From assembly GCA_018267965.1 (NCBI GenBank), contig JAFDXK010000001.1:806001-870000 (forward strand): a DNA stretch of 64,000 nt, in the 5' to 3' direction. The translations under genes were made by a program, and so were the position numbers. This DNA comes from Bacteroidota bacterium. Its GTDB lineage: Bacteria; Bacteroidota; Bacteroidia; Chitinophagales; Chitinophagaceae. Below the pieces are notes generated by a model. It did not search any database. It saw only the letters and a list, made by a program, of their open reading frames with translations, and was not told the origin of the DNA. Below, piece after piece: positions 43,842 to 53,219 of the stretch (position 1 is its first letter; the number at the start of each line of letters is the position of its first letter).

Positions 43842-44807
43842 CTATTTCTCCAGCTTATACAATGCACCATTATCGCCGCAAACTATCATGCTGCCGTCTA
43901 GCATCAGGGCAATGCTCCTAAGCGCATCAGATGTGAATTTGTTGTACGCTTTCCAGTTTTCACCTGCATCATCGGTATAAATCACCACACCGTCATCACC
44001 CACAGCCCAGCCATGTGTATTGTCTGTAAAGAGGATATCATTCAACCAATATCTTTTGTTAGCAACGCTATTACCGTTTCTCAATCGTTTCCAGCTACTG
44101 CCACCATCAGTAGTGTGAAGTATGCTACCGTTGTTACCACATACCCAAGCTTCGTTAGTGCCATGACAATCTATGGCCATAAAATTATCATCCTTTACAT
44201 TCAGGATGGTCCATGTATTGCCACCGTCCGTTGTTTTTACGATAGCTCCGTACCCTGTAGCATATCCTATGCTATTATCCACCATGCACACATCATTAAA
44301 TCCAAATCCAAATGATTGCTTACTAATAGTTTTGGCATTACTGTCAATCAGCATCACTACACCCGCTTTCTGTGCTTCGGTAGTAACGACTACGCCTGTT
44401 CCATTGGGTGCAAATGATACGCCAACATAATATTGCCAGTCACTCATTACTTTACTTTCCCAATGCTCACCACCATCTGATGAAACATATAATATATTGT
44501 CAAAGCCTGTGAGATATAATTTGTATTGAGGCGAAAAGCACATACCGTAAAAACCTTTGCCTACATCTGGATAAGAGTTTACGGTCCATGTTTCTCCTCC
44601 ATCCGTAGAACGTACTACCTCTGCTTTCTCGAATTTTTCGCCACCTACTGCTATGTACGTATTGTTGCCGATGAACTGTACTTTGTTCAGTCTTGAACCA
44701 GTATGAGCATCTATGCGTGTGACCTTATTGAAGTGCAGTGTTTTCTTTTTGCACCCGCCTATGCATACAGCTAATACACAGAATACTATCAGGGTTAGTT
44801 TTTTCAT
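43842..44807 (-). CDS. BNR/Asp-box repeat (YCF48-like) lipoprotein
   Basis: 321 residues. A lipoprotein signal ends at CIGGC (lipobox, Cys19). At least five Asp-box repeats are visible: STDGGETW, SSDGGEHW, TTDGGNTW, TTDGGSSW and TDDAGENW, spaced about 45 residues, giving a five- to seven-bladed propeller as in sialidases and YCF48/HCF136. No sialidase active-site arginines are apparent. It lies next to the GT39-like gene with a 3-bp gap, so the two may be linked. Role unknown; a surface or periplasmic binding propeller. Confidence 0.85.
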   Translation of the reverse strand: MKKLTLIVFCVLAVCIGGCKKKTLHFNKVTRIDAHTGSRLNKVQFIGNNTYIAVGGEKFEKAEVVRSTDGGETWTVNSYPDVGKGFYGMCFSPQYKLYLTGFDNILYVSSDGGEHWESKVMSDWQYYVGVSFAPNGTGVVVTTEAQKAGVVMLIDSNAKTISKQSFGFGFNDVCMVDNSIGYATGYGAIVKTTDGGNTWTILNVKDDNFMAIDCHGTNEAWVCGNNGSILHTTDGGSSWKRLRNGNSVANKRYWLNDILFTDNTHGWAVGDDGVVIYTDDAGENWKAYNKFTSDALRSIALMLDGSMIVCGDNGALYKLEK

Positions 44808-44810
44808 TAA

Positions 44811-46322
44811 TTACTTCAGCTTATATATCCTAAGGTTGTCTTTTTCAAAAATTAGTTTTTCAATATGGCTTTGTACAAATGCTGTTGTATCTACTTTGCT
44901 GTCTGATACCAGGTATTGTGCGCCTTTGCTAATATAGAATGAAATGTTCTCATTTGTAAGATTGTCATTAGAGAAATTCCATCCTTTACGGTCAAGATAA
45001 TACAGGTTGATATATCCTGATTCGTCATTGCCTGTAACGCAATAACTCTCCTGTGGTATAATATTCCTTATCTCGTCTTTATTATGGTACAATACAGCAT
45101 TAAAGCCCGGGTCTTTTGTATCCCACCTGCTATCGGCACGTAGAAAAGCTGTTAGTGGTAATAGACATAATGCCACTAGTGATATTGTCTTTAATGTTTT
45201 GTGTTTACTGTTCAGTAATTGGTATGCACCATATGCCACTATCAGGAAAATCAAAGGCAAAAAAGGGAATAGATAATAATCATGAACCAGTTCTATCATG
45301 TTTATCTCGAACAAATAATAACCCGTTACTGCCAATGAGCATGATAGTAATGCAGGAAAGTATTTGTGCTTATATCGTTTGGTTGCAAACAGGTAATAAA
45401 ACCCTGCAAGGAAAAATAATACTGAACCGTAATTAATAAGTAGCTCCGGTAATATAGATATCAACGTACTGGAAAGTATATGAGTTATATACGCTATACT
45501 GCCGCTATTGCTGGTAACACCAGCTACAATACCATTACCCTTCCATGTAGGTATCACAGTATAATACCACCACAGTGAGGGACTGAGCGCTATTAAGTAT
45601 GTTAATGCGCAACTAATAAATTTACCTATTCCAATCTCTTTTTTGATAAGTAAATAGAGTAGATGTATACCTATAAACGCGCCGAATAATATAAATGGTA
45701 ATTTGGCGGATGTAGCTAAACTCAGCAATAAAGCACTGAGTATTATATGGATTAATTTATATCCCGAACAATACCTTACAAACAAAGCAAGGCTCCAGAT
45801 GGCCATACATAATGCAAAATTATCAGGTAGGGGATTCAGTGTGTAATAATAGAATACAGGAGAAAAATTGAAAGCCCATGCACAGATAGTGGCGACTGCT
45901 TTGTTTTTAAATAACCCTTTTGCCAATGAGTACATACCATATACAGAGCCTAAGCCAATCATAAAAGTAAGTACCCTGCTGATAGCAATATGGTTGCCAA
46001 AAAATTTGTAGAATAACGCAAAGAGCCATTGCATGATGGGAAACTCCATCCTGAATATCCTGTCAGTGTCAGGTTCGCGGTTTATTTTAGGGTGCAGGAT
46101 GTTAAAGTCCTCTCTGTAGAAATTATTGATGACTGTTTGAGTTTCAGTTTGTCTCCATACATGAATACCTACTAAATCCAGCTTAAATACATGCAGATGC
46201 ATGAGCATACTCAAAGCAGGTATCAAAACCAATATGAAGCGATAATTTCTTTGCAGGAAGCTTACCATTATATGTGGCGTAAAAGCTATGGCAAACATAA
46301 GCATGTATATCAAAATTTGCAT
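44811..46322 (-). CDS. GT39-like (PMT/ArnT family) membrane glycosyltransferase
   Basis: 503 residues with about a dozen hydrophobic helices and a conserved WRQTETQT segment near residue 57 preceding an acidic stretch, as in ArnT/PMT-type enzymes that use polyprenyl-linked sugars. ATG at 46322 or a Met at 46268 could be the start. It should modify proteins or lipid A on the periplasmic side. It lies 3 bp from the lipoprotein gene on the same strand. Confidence 0.82.
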   Translation of the reverse strand: MQILIYMLMFAIAFTPHIMVSFLQRNYRFILVLIPALSMLMHLHVFKLDLVGIHVWRQTETQTVINNFYREDFNILHPKINREPDTDRIFRMEFPIMQWLFALFYKFFGNHIAISRVLTFMIGLGSVYGMYSLAKGLFKNKAVATICAWAFNFSPVFYYYTLNPLPDNFALCMAIWSLALFVRYCSGYKLIHIILSALLLSLATSAKLPFILFGAFIGIHLLYLLIKKEIGIGKFISCALTYLIALSPSLWWYYTVIPTWKGNGIVAGVTSNSGSIAYITHILSSTLISILPELLINYGSVLFFLAGFYYLFATKRYKHKYFPALLSCSLAVTGYYLFEINMIELVHDYYLFPFLPLIFLIVAYGAYQLLNSKHKTLKTISLVALCLLPLTAFLRADSRWDTKDPGFNAVLYHNKDEIRNIIPQESYCVTGNDESGYINLYYLDRKGWNFSNDNLTNENISFYISKGAQYLVSDSKVDTTAFVQSHIEKLIFEKDNLRIYKLK

Positions 46323-46406
46323 TGATCATAGGGCTTATTTGCATAAAAGATGCTCTATACTTAGTTTTTTCGAAACTATTTCTAATTTTACTGTAAATAC
46401 ATCTGT

Positions 46407-46661
46407 ATGAAAAAACTGATTATACTCGGTTCTGCTGCTTTGATTGCTGCTGTAATGTTTACTTCTTGCAAAAAGAATTATACCTGTGTTTGTAATACAA
46501 CGTCTAAGGTTAATGATTCCGTAACTGCTGTTACTTACAGTAAACAAGAGTTTAAATCCACTAAAACAGATGCCAAAAACAGGTGTGCAAACAATACCTG
46601 GTGGTCTGTAAATAATGCAGGTGACACCACTAAGTCAAATATGCTTTGCCATTTTGAATAA
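46407..46661 (+). CDS. Small cysteine-containing lipoprotein
   Basis: 84 residues. A lipoprotein signal with lipobox FTSC (Cys21) precedes a short mature chain with YTCVCNTT and RCANNTWW and a C-terminal Cys near MLCHFE, so four cysteines are in the mature part besides the lipid one. A near-consensus TACATCTG at 46398-46405 sits 2 bp before the ATG. The family is unknown to me; similar tiny Cys-containing lipoproteins are frequent in Bacteroidota. It is convergent to rlmD with a 10-bp gap. Confidence 0.72.
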   Translation: MKKLIILGSAALIAAVMFTSCKKNYTCVCNTTSKVNDSVTAVTYSKQEFKSTKTDAKNRCANNTWWSVNNAGDTTKSNMLCHFE

Positions 46662-46671
46662 AGGCTGAGAG

Positions 46672-48084
46672 CTATTTCAATTCTAATAGGGCTATATTTT
46701 CTATATGGTGGGTATGAGGAAACATATCAACCGGCTGAATTTTCACTACTTTATACAAGTTATCAAGCAATTGTAAGTCTCTTGCTTGTGTAGCTGGGTT
46801 GCAGCTTACGTATACAATTCTTGGTGCTTTAAGAGTTAGCAGCTGGTTTACCAGTTTGTCGTGCATACCAGCCCTTGGCGGGTCGGTAATGATAACATCA
46901 GGTTTGCCATGTTCTTCAAAAAAAGCATCGGTACATATATCTGATACATCGCCTGCATAGAACAGGCACTGGTCAAGGTGGTTTAAAGCTGCATTTGCTT
47001 TAGCGTCTTCTATAGCGTCAGCAACAACTTCTATACCTATAACTTTCTTAGCATTCTTAGAGCAAAAGATACCGATGCTTCCCGTACCACAATATAGGTC
47101 ATAAAGTGTTTCGCTGCCTGTAAGTCCTGCAAATTCTCGTGTCAACTGATACAATCTTTCAGCCTGGTATGTGTTTGTCTGGAAAAATGATTTAGGAGAT
47201 ATTTTGAACCTGAAATCTTCCAGTGTTTCTTCTATAAAACCCTTACCGTGATAGGAGTGTACCTCAAGGTCGTGAATACTATCATTCATCTTTGGGTTAA
47301 TGGTATAATGAAGGGTAGTAATGGCCGGTATCTGTTGCAATAAATGGTCTAATAGGGCTTCTCTTTTCTTTTTATCCTCATGCTGAAATACCATGTTAAT
47401 GAGTATTTCACCAGTTCTTGCTATACGTAACACGACATTTCTCAGCCAACCAATATGATTGCGATAGTCATAGTAAGGCAATTTATTAGCTTCTGTATAT
47501 TCACGTAATACTTTGAGTAGAAGATTGGTAGGTTCCTGTTGCAGGTAACATTCATTAATAGGTACTACTTTGTCAAATAGTGAAGGGGCATGAAAACCTA
47601 AAGCAGGTTCTTGTGGTATGATGGCATCGCCGGCTGCTTTTATTTCTTCATTTGTTCTGTATCGGTGTTGACTGAAAGTAAATTCTAATTTGTTGCGGTA
47701 ATATTTTTCAAAAGGGCTACCCACAATAGGTTGTATTTCCGGCAATTCAATATGGCCTATACGTTGCAATTGGTCTACAACCTGCTGCTGTTTATATTTT
47801 AACTGTTGCTCATATGGCAGCATCTGCCATTTGCAACCCCCGCATACACCAAAGTGTTGACAAAATGGAGTAGTGCGTTGCGATGAAGGTGTAATGAGTT
47901 CGGTAACCTTTCCTTCAGCCCATTTTTTCTTATCCTTCGTTATCCTCACATTTACAATATCTCCGGGTATAGCGTTTTCTACAAATAATATCTTACCATC
48001 TTCAAGAGTCGCAATGCTTTTACCTTCTGCGGCATAAGCCGATATCAGAACGTTATTAACGGGTTGTTTCTTCTTACGTGCCAA
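46672..48084 (-). CDS. rlmD: 23S rRNA uracil-C5 methyltransferase, RlmD type
   Basis: 470 residues. A TRAM domain at the start is followed by the [4Fe-4S] cysteine motif CQHFGVCGGCKW, an SAM-binding domain with LYDLYCGTGSIGIF, then DPPRAGMH and the catalytic-Cys motif YVSCNPATQARDL. The enzyme makes m5U1939 in 23S rRNA (RlmD) or a related position in this group. It ends close to a convergent small lipoprotein gene. Confidence 0.93.
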   Translation of the reverse strand: MARKKKQPVNNVLISAYAAEGKSIATLEDGKILFVENAIPGDIVNVRITKDKKKWAEGKVTELITPSSQRTTPFCQHFGVCGGCKWQMLPYEQQLKYKQQQVVDQLQRIGHIELPEIQPIVGSPFEKYYRNKLEFTFSQHRYRTNEEIKAAGDAIIPQEPALGFHAPSLFDKVVPINECYLQQEPTNLLLKVLREYTEANKLPYYDYRNHIGWLRNVVLRIARTGEILINMVFQHEDKKKREALLDHLLQQIPAITTLHYTINPKMNDSIHDLEVHSYHGKGFIEETLEDFRFKISPKSFFQTNTYQAERLYQLTREFAGLTGSETLYDLYCGTGSIGIFCSKNAKKVIGIEVVADAIEDAKANAALNHLDQCLFYAGDVSDICTDAFFEEHGKPDVIITDPPRAGMHDKLVNQLLTLKAPRIVYVSCNPATQARDLQLLDNLYKVVKIQPVDMFPHTHHIENIALLELK

Positions 48085-48158
48085 TGTATATTCCTAAAAA
48101 TTAGTTAATTAGGGGCAAATTTACATCCAATAGTTTAGGATAGGCTGTCTATAACGTA

Positions 48159-48166
48159 TAAATTTG
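48159..48166 (+). promoter_or_regulatory. Promoter -7 box of the thioredoxin-like/PPIase operon (TAAATTTG)
   Basis: An exact TAnnTTTG match with a TTTA element 21 bp upstream (48134-48137). The leader to the ATG at 48241 would be about 70 nt. Confidence 0.55.
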
Positions 48167-48240
48167 ACATTCACCAACCAGTTTAAAATCAGATGTGTCT
48201 GTAATTGTCTAAAAACGATTATTTTCACCAATTACTTAAT

Positions 48241-49677
48241 ATGAAAAGAATTTTATTAGCCTTTCTGTTACTAACATTTGCTACACCCAACATTTACGCG
48301 GGTTACAAAGTTCAAATCAAGTTTACTGATATCAAAGACACCTTGGTGTATTTGGCACACTATTATGGTAAGCCATTACCTACCATTTACAAGGCAGACT
48401 CTGCTATGGTGGATAAAAAAGGCATGGTAACATTCCAGTCTAAAGAGCCTTTTTTAGGAGGTATTTACATGATTTTGTTATCGGACAAGCAGCATTATTT
48501 TGAACTGCTACTTAGTGACGGCGATAATATCAGCATCACAGCTACTATAGCGGCATTGCCGGAAAGTATTAAGGTTAGCGGTTCTCCCGAAAATGAACGC
48601 TTTAATGCTTATGTGAATTTTCTGATTGACTATGGTAAAAGGTCTCAAGCTCTTGAAAATAAATTGAAGGTAGCGATTACAAGGGCTGATACCCAGGCAG
48701 TATATACCCAGGGTAGGGCTTTAGGTAAAGAACTGTTGGATTACAGGATGAATTACATTGCCAAGTATCCTAATACACTGCTTACCAATATTTTTAATGC
48801 AATGAGGCAACCTGAAGTACCTGAGGGACCACATTACTTGCCTAATGGAGCTGTAGACAGTAATTTTTCATACTACTATTTTAAAGGCCACTACTGGGAT
48901 TATTTCAATTTTAAAGATGACAGGCTGATACATACACCTATTTACGACCAAAAATTAGATGAGTACTTTAATAAATATCTGTTACCAACGCCGGATTCTT
49001 TGGAAAAAGAAGCTGATATGTTGTTGGCCAAGGCCAGGGGGCGTAAGGAACTGTTCAAATACACGCTGCATTGGATAACACAATGGGCTAATGAGAGTAA
49101 AATAATGGGGTTGGATGAGGTGTTTGTGTATCTGGTAGAGAATTATCACATGAAAGGTGATGCATACTGGATGGATAATGAAACCTTGAATAAATATATC
49201 GACCGTGCGCGCAAGATTGCTCCTAATGTTATTGGTAACATTGCTCCTGATATAGCCATAAAAGGTATGGATGGCAGCGTTAAGAAACTATATGACGTAA
49301 AAGCTAAATATACCTTACTGATATTCTGGTCTCCCGATTGTGGCCATTGCCAGCAGGAGATGCCTAAGATAGATTCTGCTTATAAGGCTGTGCTTAAGAA
49401 TAAGGGTGTAAAAATCTTTGCATTACGCACAGAAGGTGAAGAGGCACACTGGAAGGACTTTATTAAAAAGAATAACATGGATGAATGGATACACGTTTGG
49501 GATCCGGAACATACATCCAACTATCAGTCTCAATATGATGTTTATGGGACACCTGTTATATACCTGTTGGACGATAAGAAGATTATCAGAGGTAAAAAGC
49601 TGGACCACGAGAATATTGTAACCCTTATAGATATATTAGAAACCAAGGCTAAGAACGCCAATAATACAAATAAATAG
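48241..49677 (+). CDS. Periplasmic thioredoxin-fold protein (TlpA/DUF5106-like), copy 1
   Basis: 478 residues from the ATG at 48241; an upstream in-frame ATG at 48205 adds 12 residues before the signal peptide MKRILLAFLLLTFA. An N-terminal beta domain (about 20-125), a helical DUF5106-like middle domain, then a thioredoxin domain (from about 330) with WSPDCGHCQQEMP, an active site reading CGHC as in protein disulfide isomerases. It probably oxidises, reduces or isomerises disulfides in exported proteins. A closely similar paralogue follows 8 bp downstream and a PPIase after it. Confidence 0.88.
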   Translation: MKRILLAFLLLTFATPNIYAGYKVQIKFTDIKDTLVYLAHYYGKPLPTIYKADSAMVDKKGMVTFQSKEPFLGGIYMILLSDKQHYFELLLSDGDNISITATIAALPESIKVSGSPENERFNAYVNFLIDYGKRSQALENKLKVAITRADTQAVYTQGRALGKELLDYRMNYIAKYPNTLLTNIFNAMRQPEVPEGPHYLPNGAVDSNFSYYYFKGHYWDYFNFKDDRLIHTPIYDQKLDEYFNKYLLPTPDSLEKEADMLLAKARGRKELFKYTLHWITQWANESKIMGLDEVFVYLVENYHMKGDAYWMDNETLNKYIDRARKIAPNVIGNIAPDIAIKGMDGSVKKLYDVKAKYTLLIFWSPDCGHCQQEMPKIDSAYKAVLKNKGVKIFALRTEGEEAHWKDFIKKNNMDEWIHVWDPEHTSNYQSQYDVYGTPVIYLLDDKKIIRGKKLDHENIVTLIDILETKAKNANNTNK

Positions 49678-49685
49678 AACGGTAT

Positions 49686-51158
49686 ATGTTGAAGAAAGTT
49701 TTCAGCAGGTTGTTGTCTTCAGTGGCAATATGCCTGTTATGCTTTGGTAGTGCTAGCGCTAAAAATGGCTATAAAATAACTCTCAAGTTCACTGATATTA
49801 AAGATAGCTTTGTATATCTGGCCCATTATTACGGAAAGCCTTTACCTACTATTTACAAATCAGATTCTACGATTATTGACAAGAATGGAGTTGCAGTCTT
49901 ACGAAGTGATGAAAAAATATTAGGTGGTATATATATCGTACTCCTTTCTGATAAAAAAACCTATTTCGATTTCTTGTTGGATAATGGTGATGATATGACT
50001 ATCACTATCACTACAAAGGAATTGCCCAACGGTTTAAAGTTTACCGGATCTAAACAAAACAGTGATTTCATAGAATACACCAATTTCCTCAATAACTTTG
50101 GAATGAAACAGCAGGCTCTTATGGACCAAATGGGGCGCGCAAAAACTGCTGCTGATAGTGCTGCTGTTAATAAGAAATCTGAAGAACTTGCCAGCCAGTT
50201 GTATCAATATCGTATTGATTACGTAAAGCAAAACCCTGGAGCATTACTCGGTAAAATATTCAATGCTTTGGCACTTCCTCAGGTTCCGCAGGGAAAACAT
50301 TATCTGCCTGATGGTAAAGTTGATAGTGAGTTTGCTTACAGGTATTATAAGTCACATTATTGGGATGATTTTGATTTTAAAGACGACAGATTGGTTAATG
50401 CGCCTATATATGATGCTAAGCTGGATGAGTATATGAACAAACTGGTGTTGCAGTATGAGGATAGTGTAATAAAAGAAAGTGATATGCTTCTGAATAAAAC
50501 CAAAGGCACTGACGACATGTTTCATTACACACTTTGGTGGTTGACACATAATTCAGAGAATAGCAAAGTAATGGGCATGGACGCAGTATTTGTACATCTC
50601 GTTGAGAACTATTACATGAAAGGAGATGCAACTTGGTTAAAACCTGACGAGTTACAGAAATACATTACAGCTGCACGTAAAATAGCACCAAATGTAATAG
50701 GAAATTTAGCCCCGGAAATTAAACTTAAGGATGTCAATAAAGTCTATCAATCCTTGCATGGTGTAAAATCAAAATATACATTATTACTGTTTTGGTCTCC
50801 TGATTGCGGCCATTGTAAAGCTGAGATACCTAAACTGGATTCTGTATATAAAGCTGTTCTTAAACCAAGAGGAGTAAAGGTTTACGCTGTGTCGACCTAT
50901 GATGACGAAAAATTATGGAAAGAATTTATTAAGAGCCGTGGTATTGAAGAATGGACGCATGTATGGGATCCTGAACATGAAGGTAGATGGAGAGATGATT
51001 ATAATGTATATATGACCCCTATTTTATATTTGTTAGACGATAAAAAGATTATTAGGGGCAAAAGGATTGATTATAGTAATATTGCAGGTCTTGTTGAGAT
51101 GCTCGACAAAAAAGAAAAAAATAAAACCAAAACTAAAGTCACTAATCCCAAAAACTAA
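49686..51158 (+). CDS. Periplasmic thioredoxin-fold protein (TlpA/DUF5106-like), copy 2
   Basis: 490 residues. It is a tandem paralogue of the preceding gene with the same domain order and a comparable signal peptide. The active site is WSPDCGHCKAEIP, again CGHC. Many blocks are identical between copies (YYGKPLPTIYK, FKDDRL, ARKIAPNVIGN) while others diverged, so the duplication is not recent. Partial specialisation for different substrates is plausible. Downstream lies a double-parvulin PPIase gene. Confidence 0.88.
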   Translation: MLKKVFSRLLSSVAICLLCFGSASAKNGYKITLKFTDIKDSFVYLAHYYGKPLPTIYKSDSTIIDKNGVAVLRSDEKILGGIYIVLLSDKKTYFDFLLDNGDDMTITITTKELPNGLKFTGSKQNSDFIEYTNFLNNFGMKQQALMDQMGRAKTAADSAAVNKKSEELASQLYQYRIDYVKQNPGALLGKIFNALALPQVPQGKHYLPDGKVDSEFAYRYYKSHYWDDFDFKDDRLVNAPIYDAKLDEYMNKLVLQYEDSVIKESDMLLNKTKGTDDMFHYTLWWLTHNSENSKVMGMDAVFVHLVENYYMKGDATWLKPDELQKYITAARKIAPNVIGNLAPEIKLKDVNKVYQSLHGVKSKYTLLLFWSPDCGHCKAEIPKLDSVYKAVLKPRGVKVYAVSTYDDEKLWKEFIKSRGIEEWTHVWDPEHEGRWRDDYNVYMTPILYLLDDKKIIRGKRIDYSNIAGLVEMLDKKEKNKTKTKVTNPKN

Positions 51159-51167
51159 ATAATTATT

Positions 51168-53138
51168 ATGCAAAAGCTGGTTCTTACATTACTTGCTTTT
51201 ACCGCCATTACAACGAGCACTTATGCTCAGACATTATTCCAGTTCGGTAATAACCCTGTTAGTAAAGAGGAATTCTTAAGAGTATATCAGAAAAACAGTA
51301 TGAACAAGAAGCCTGATATGAGCGAAGGTGCACTTCGTGATTATCTTGATTTGTATTCGTTGTTCAGAATGAAGGTAAAAGAAGCTGAAGCTCAGCATAT
51401 TGATACCATACCTCAAATTCAGTATGAGCTTAACAGTTATAGAAAACAACTGGCCAAAAACTATCTTACTGATGATAATGTGAACGAAAGATTGATTAAG
51501 GAAGCTTACGAGAGGATGAAAGAGGAAGTTCGCGTTGCTCATATACTGGTATATTCTTCTGCAATGGGCGCTTCAGCAGATACGGTAAAACAGTATCAGA
51601 AGATTGATAGTATATATAATGCCATTGTGAAAGGGAAAGCTGATTTCGCAGCTATGGCAGAACGTTTTTCAGAAGATCAGGAGTCTAAAAAAAGAGGCGG
51701 TGATATAGGCTATTTTACAGCAATGCAAACAATATATGCGTTTGAGAATGCTGCTTACAATACTCCCGTAGGGAAAGTTTCTAAGCCATTCAGAACGCAG
51801 TTTGGTTACCATATTGTAAAAGTGCTTGACCGCAGACCTGCAAAAGGGCAAATTCAGGTTCAAAATATATTGATACAGGCGCAAAAGTCGAAGGGTGAAG
51901 CCGGAATGGAATTGGCGAAGAAAAGAATGGATAGCGTACTGGCAGACCTGAAAAAAGGGATGACTTTCGATGCTGCAGTAAAAAAATACTCTGATGATAA
52001 ATATACTATAGCTGATAACGGGTTGATGAAACCTTTTGGCCCCGGCGAATATTCTGCAGAGTTTGATGCTGCAGCTTTCGCTTTGAAAAATCCCGGTGAT
52101 GTATCAGAACCAATACAAACAGATTATGGTTTACATCTTTTGAAATTAGTGCAAAAGATACCCGTAAAACCTTACGACACCCTCAGGCCAATGCTGAAAC
52201 GTAAGGTTGAAAATGATTCTCGTGCTCAAACTGCTAAAGAAGCTTTCCTTAGTAAGATCAAACAGCAAGGTGGTTTCAAGGAGTACCCTGCAAATTTTGA
52301 AGCGTTGGTAAATACAATGCTGAAAAAAATACCTGATACGGGTAAGCTAGCTAATGTTTTCAACTCGAAAGATTATGCTAATATGACACAGCCAGTTTTT
52401 GATTTTCATAATAAAGCCTATACTCAATATGATTTGGTTAGCTATACGGAAAATTTGACAAGGGGTAAATTGCTGGGAGCAAGAAGTGCTGTAATGCGTG
52501 ATGTATACAATTTGTATGTAACCAATATTCTGAATGATTATGAAGAGCATAAGCTTGAAGACGAGAATACAGATTTTAAACTGTTGATGAGGGAATATAA
52601 AGATGGTATCATGTTGTTCGAATTGATGGACAGAAATGTTTGGACCAAAGCTTCAAAAGATACTGCAGGATTGAAGAAATTCTTCGAAACCAAAAATGGT
52701 AAGTATATGTGGGAGCCCGGTTTTAAAGGAGCTATCTATACATTCAAAGACGAGGCTACCGCGAAAGAAGCTCAAAAGGTATTGTCTAAAAAAGGTGTAA
52801 AAGATGAAGATGTCGTAAAAGCTTTGAATACTGAGAACAAACCCGATGCTGTCAACATCATGCGCGGTCACTACGAGTTTTCTAAAATCAAAGATGTAGC
52901 TCCTACAATGATTCAGAAAGGCAAGATGACTGAACCTATGAAGAATGAGAGTGGTACGTATAAGATAATCGTTGCTGATGAAGTGTATAATACACCAACT
53001 CCAAAAACACTTGATGAAGCAAAAGGATATGTAGTTGCTGAATACCAGGATTATCTGGAGAAGAACTGGAATGCTGAAATGCGCAAAAAATATCCTGTTA
53101 AGGTTAATGAGGATGTTTTCAAATCTATGGTGAAGTAA
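51168..53138 (+). CDS. Periplasmic peptidyl-prolyl isomerase, SurA-like with two parvulin domains
   Basis: 656 residues. A signal peptide of about 20 residues and an N-terminal helical chaperone-like part are followed by two rotamase domains (about 120-225, starting EVRVAHILVYS and closing GYHIVKVLDRR, and about 228-335, starting GQIQVQNILIQ) and a long C-terminal part including a second helical region. It should assist folding of envelope proteins. It is in one operon with the two thioredoxin-fold paralogues, which makes a combined oxidative-folding and prolyl-isomerase unit. Confidence 0.9.
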   Translation: MQKLVLTLLAFTAITTSTYAQTLFQFGNNPVSKEEFLRVYQKNSMNKKPDMSEGALRDYLDLYSLFRMKVKEAEAQHIDTIPQIQYELNSYRKQLAKNYLTDDNVNERLIKEAYERMKEEVRVAHILVYSSAMGASADTVKQYQKIDSIYNAIVKGKADFAAMAERFSEDQESKKRGGDIGYFTAMQTIYAFENAAYNTPVGKVSKPFRTQFGYHIVKVLDRRPAKGQIQVQNILIQAQKSKGEAGMELAKKRMDSVLADLKKGMTFDAAVKKYSDDKYTIADNGLMKPFGPGEYSAEFDAAAFALKNPGDVSEPIQTDYGLHLLKLVQKIPVKPYDTLRPMLKRKVENDSRAQTAKEAFLSKIKQQGGFKEYPANFEALVNTMLKKIPDTGKLANVFNSKDYANMTQPVFDFHNKAYTQYDLVSYTENLTRGKLLGARSAVMRDVYNLYVTNILNDYEEHKLEDENTDFKLLMREYKDGIMLFELMDRNVWTKASKDTAGLKKFFETKNGKYMWEPGFKGAIYTFKDEATAKEAQKVLSKKGVKDEDVVKALNTENKPDAVNIMRGHYEFSKIKDVAPTMIQKGKMTEPMKNESGTYKIIVADEVYNTPTPKTLDEAKGYVVAEYQDYLEKNWNAEMRKKYPVKVNEDVFKSMVK

Positions 53139-53164
53139 TTTCCGTTTTAATGAATATTATTCAT

Positions 53165-53190
53165 GTGCCCCTTTACAGGGGCACTTTTTA
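53165..53190 (+). terminator. Terminator of the foldase operon
   Basis: A 7-bp perfect stem GTGCCCC / GGGGCAC (53165-53171, 53178-53184) with a 6-nt loop is followed by TTTTTATTG. Confidence 0.88.
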
Positions 53191-53219
53191 TTGTACCTTC
53201 ATGATAACATTTGTTGAAT

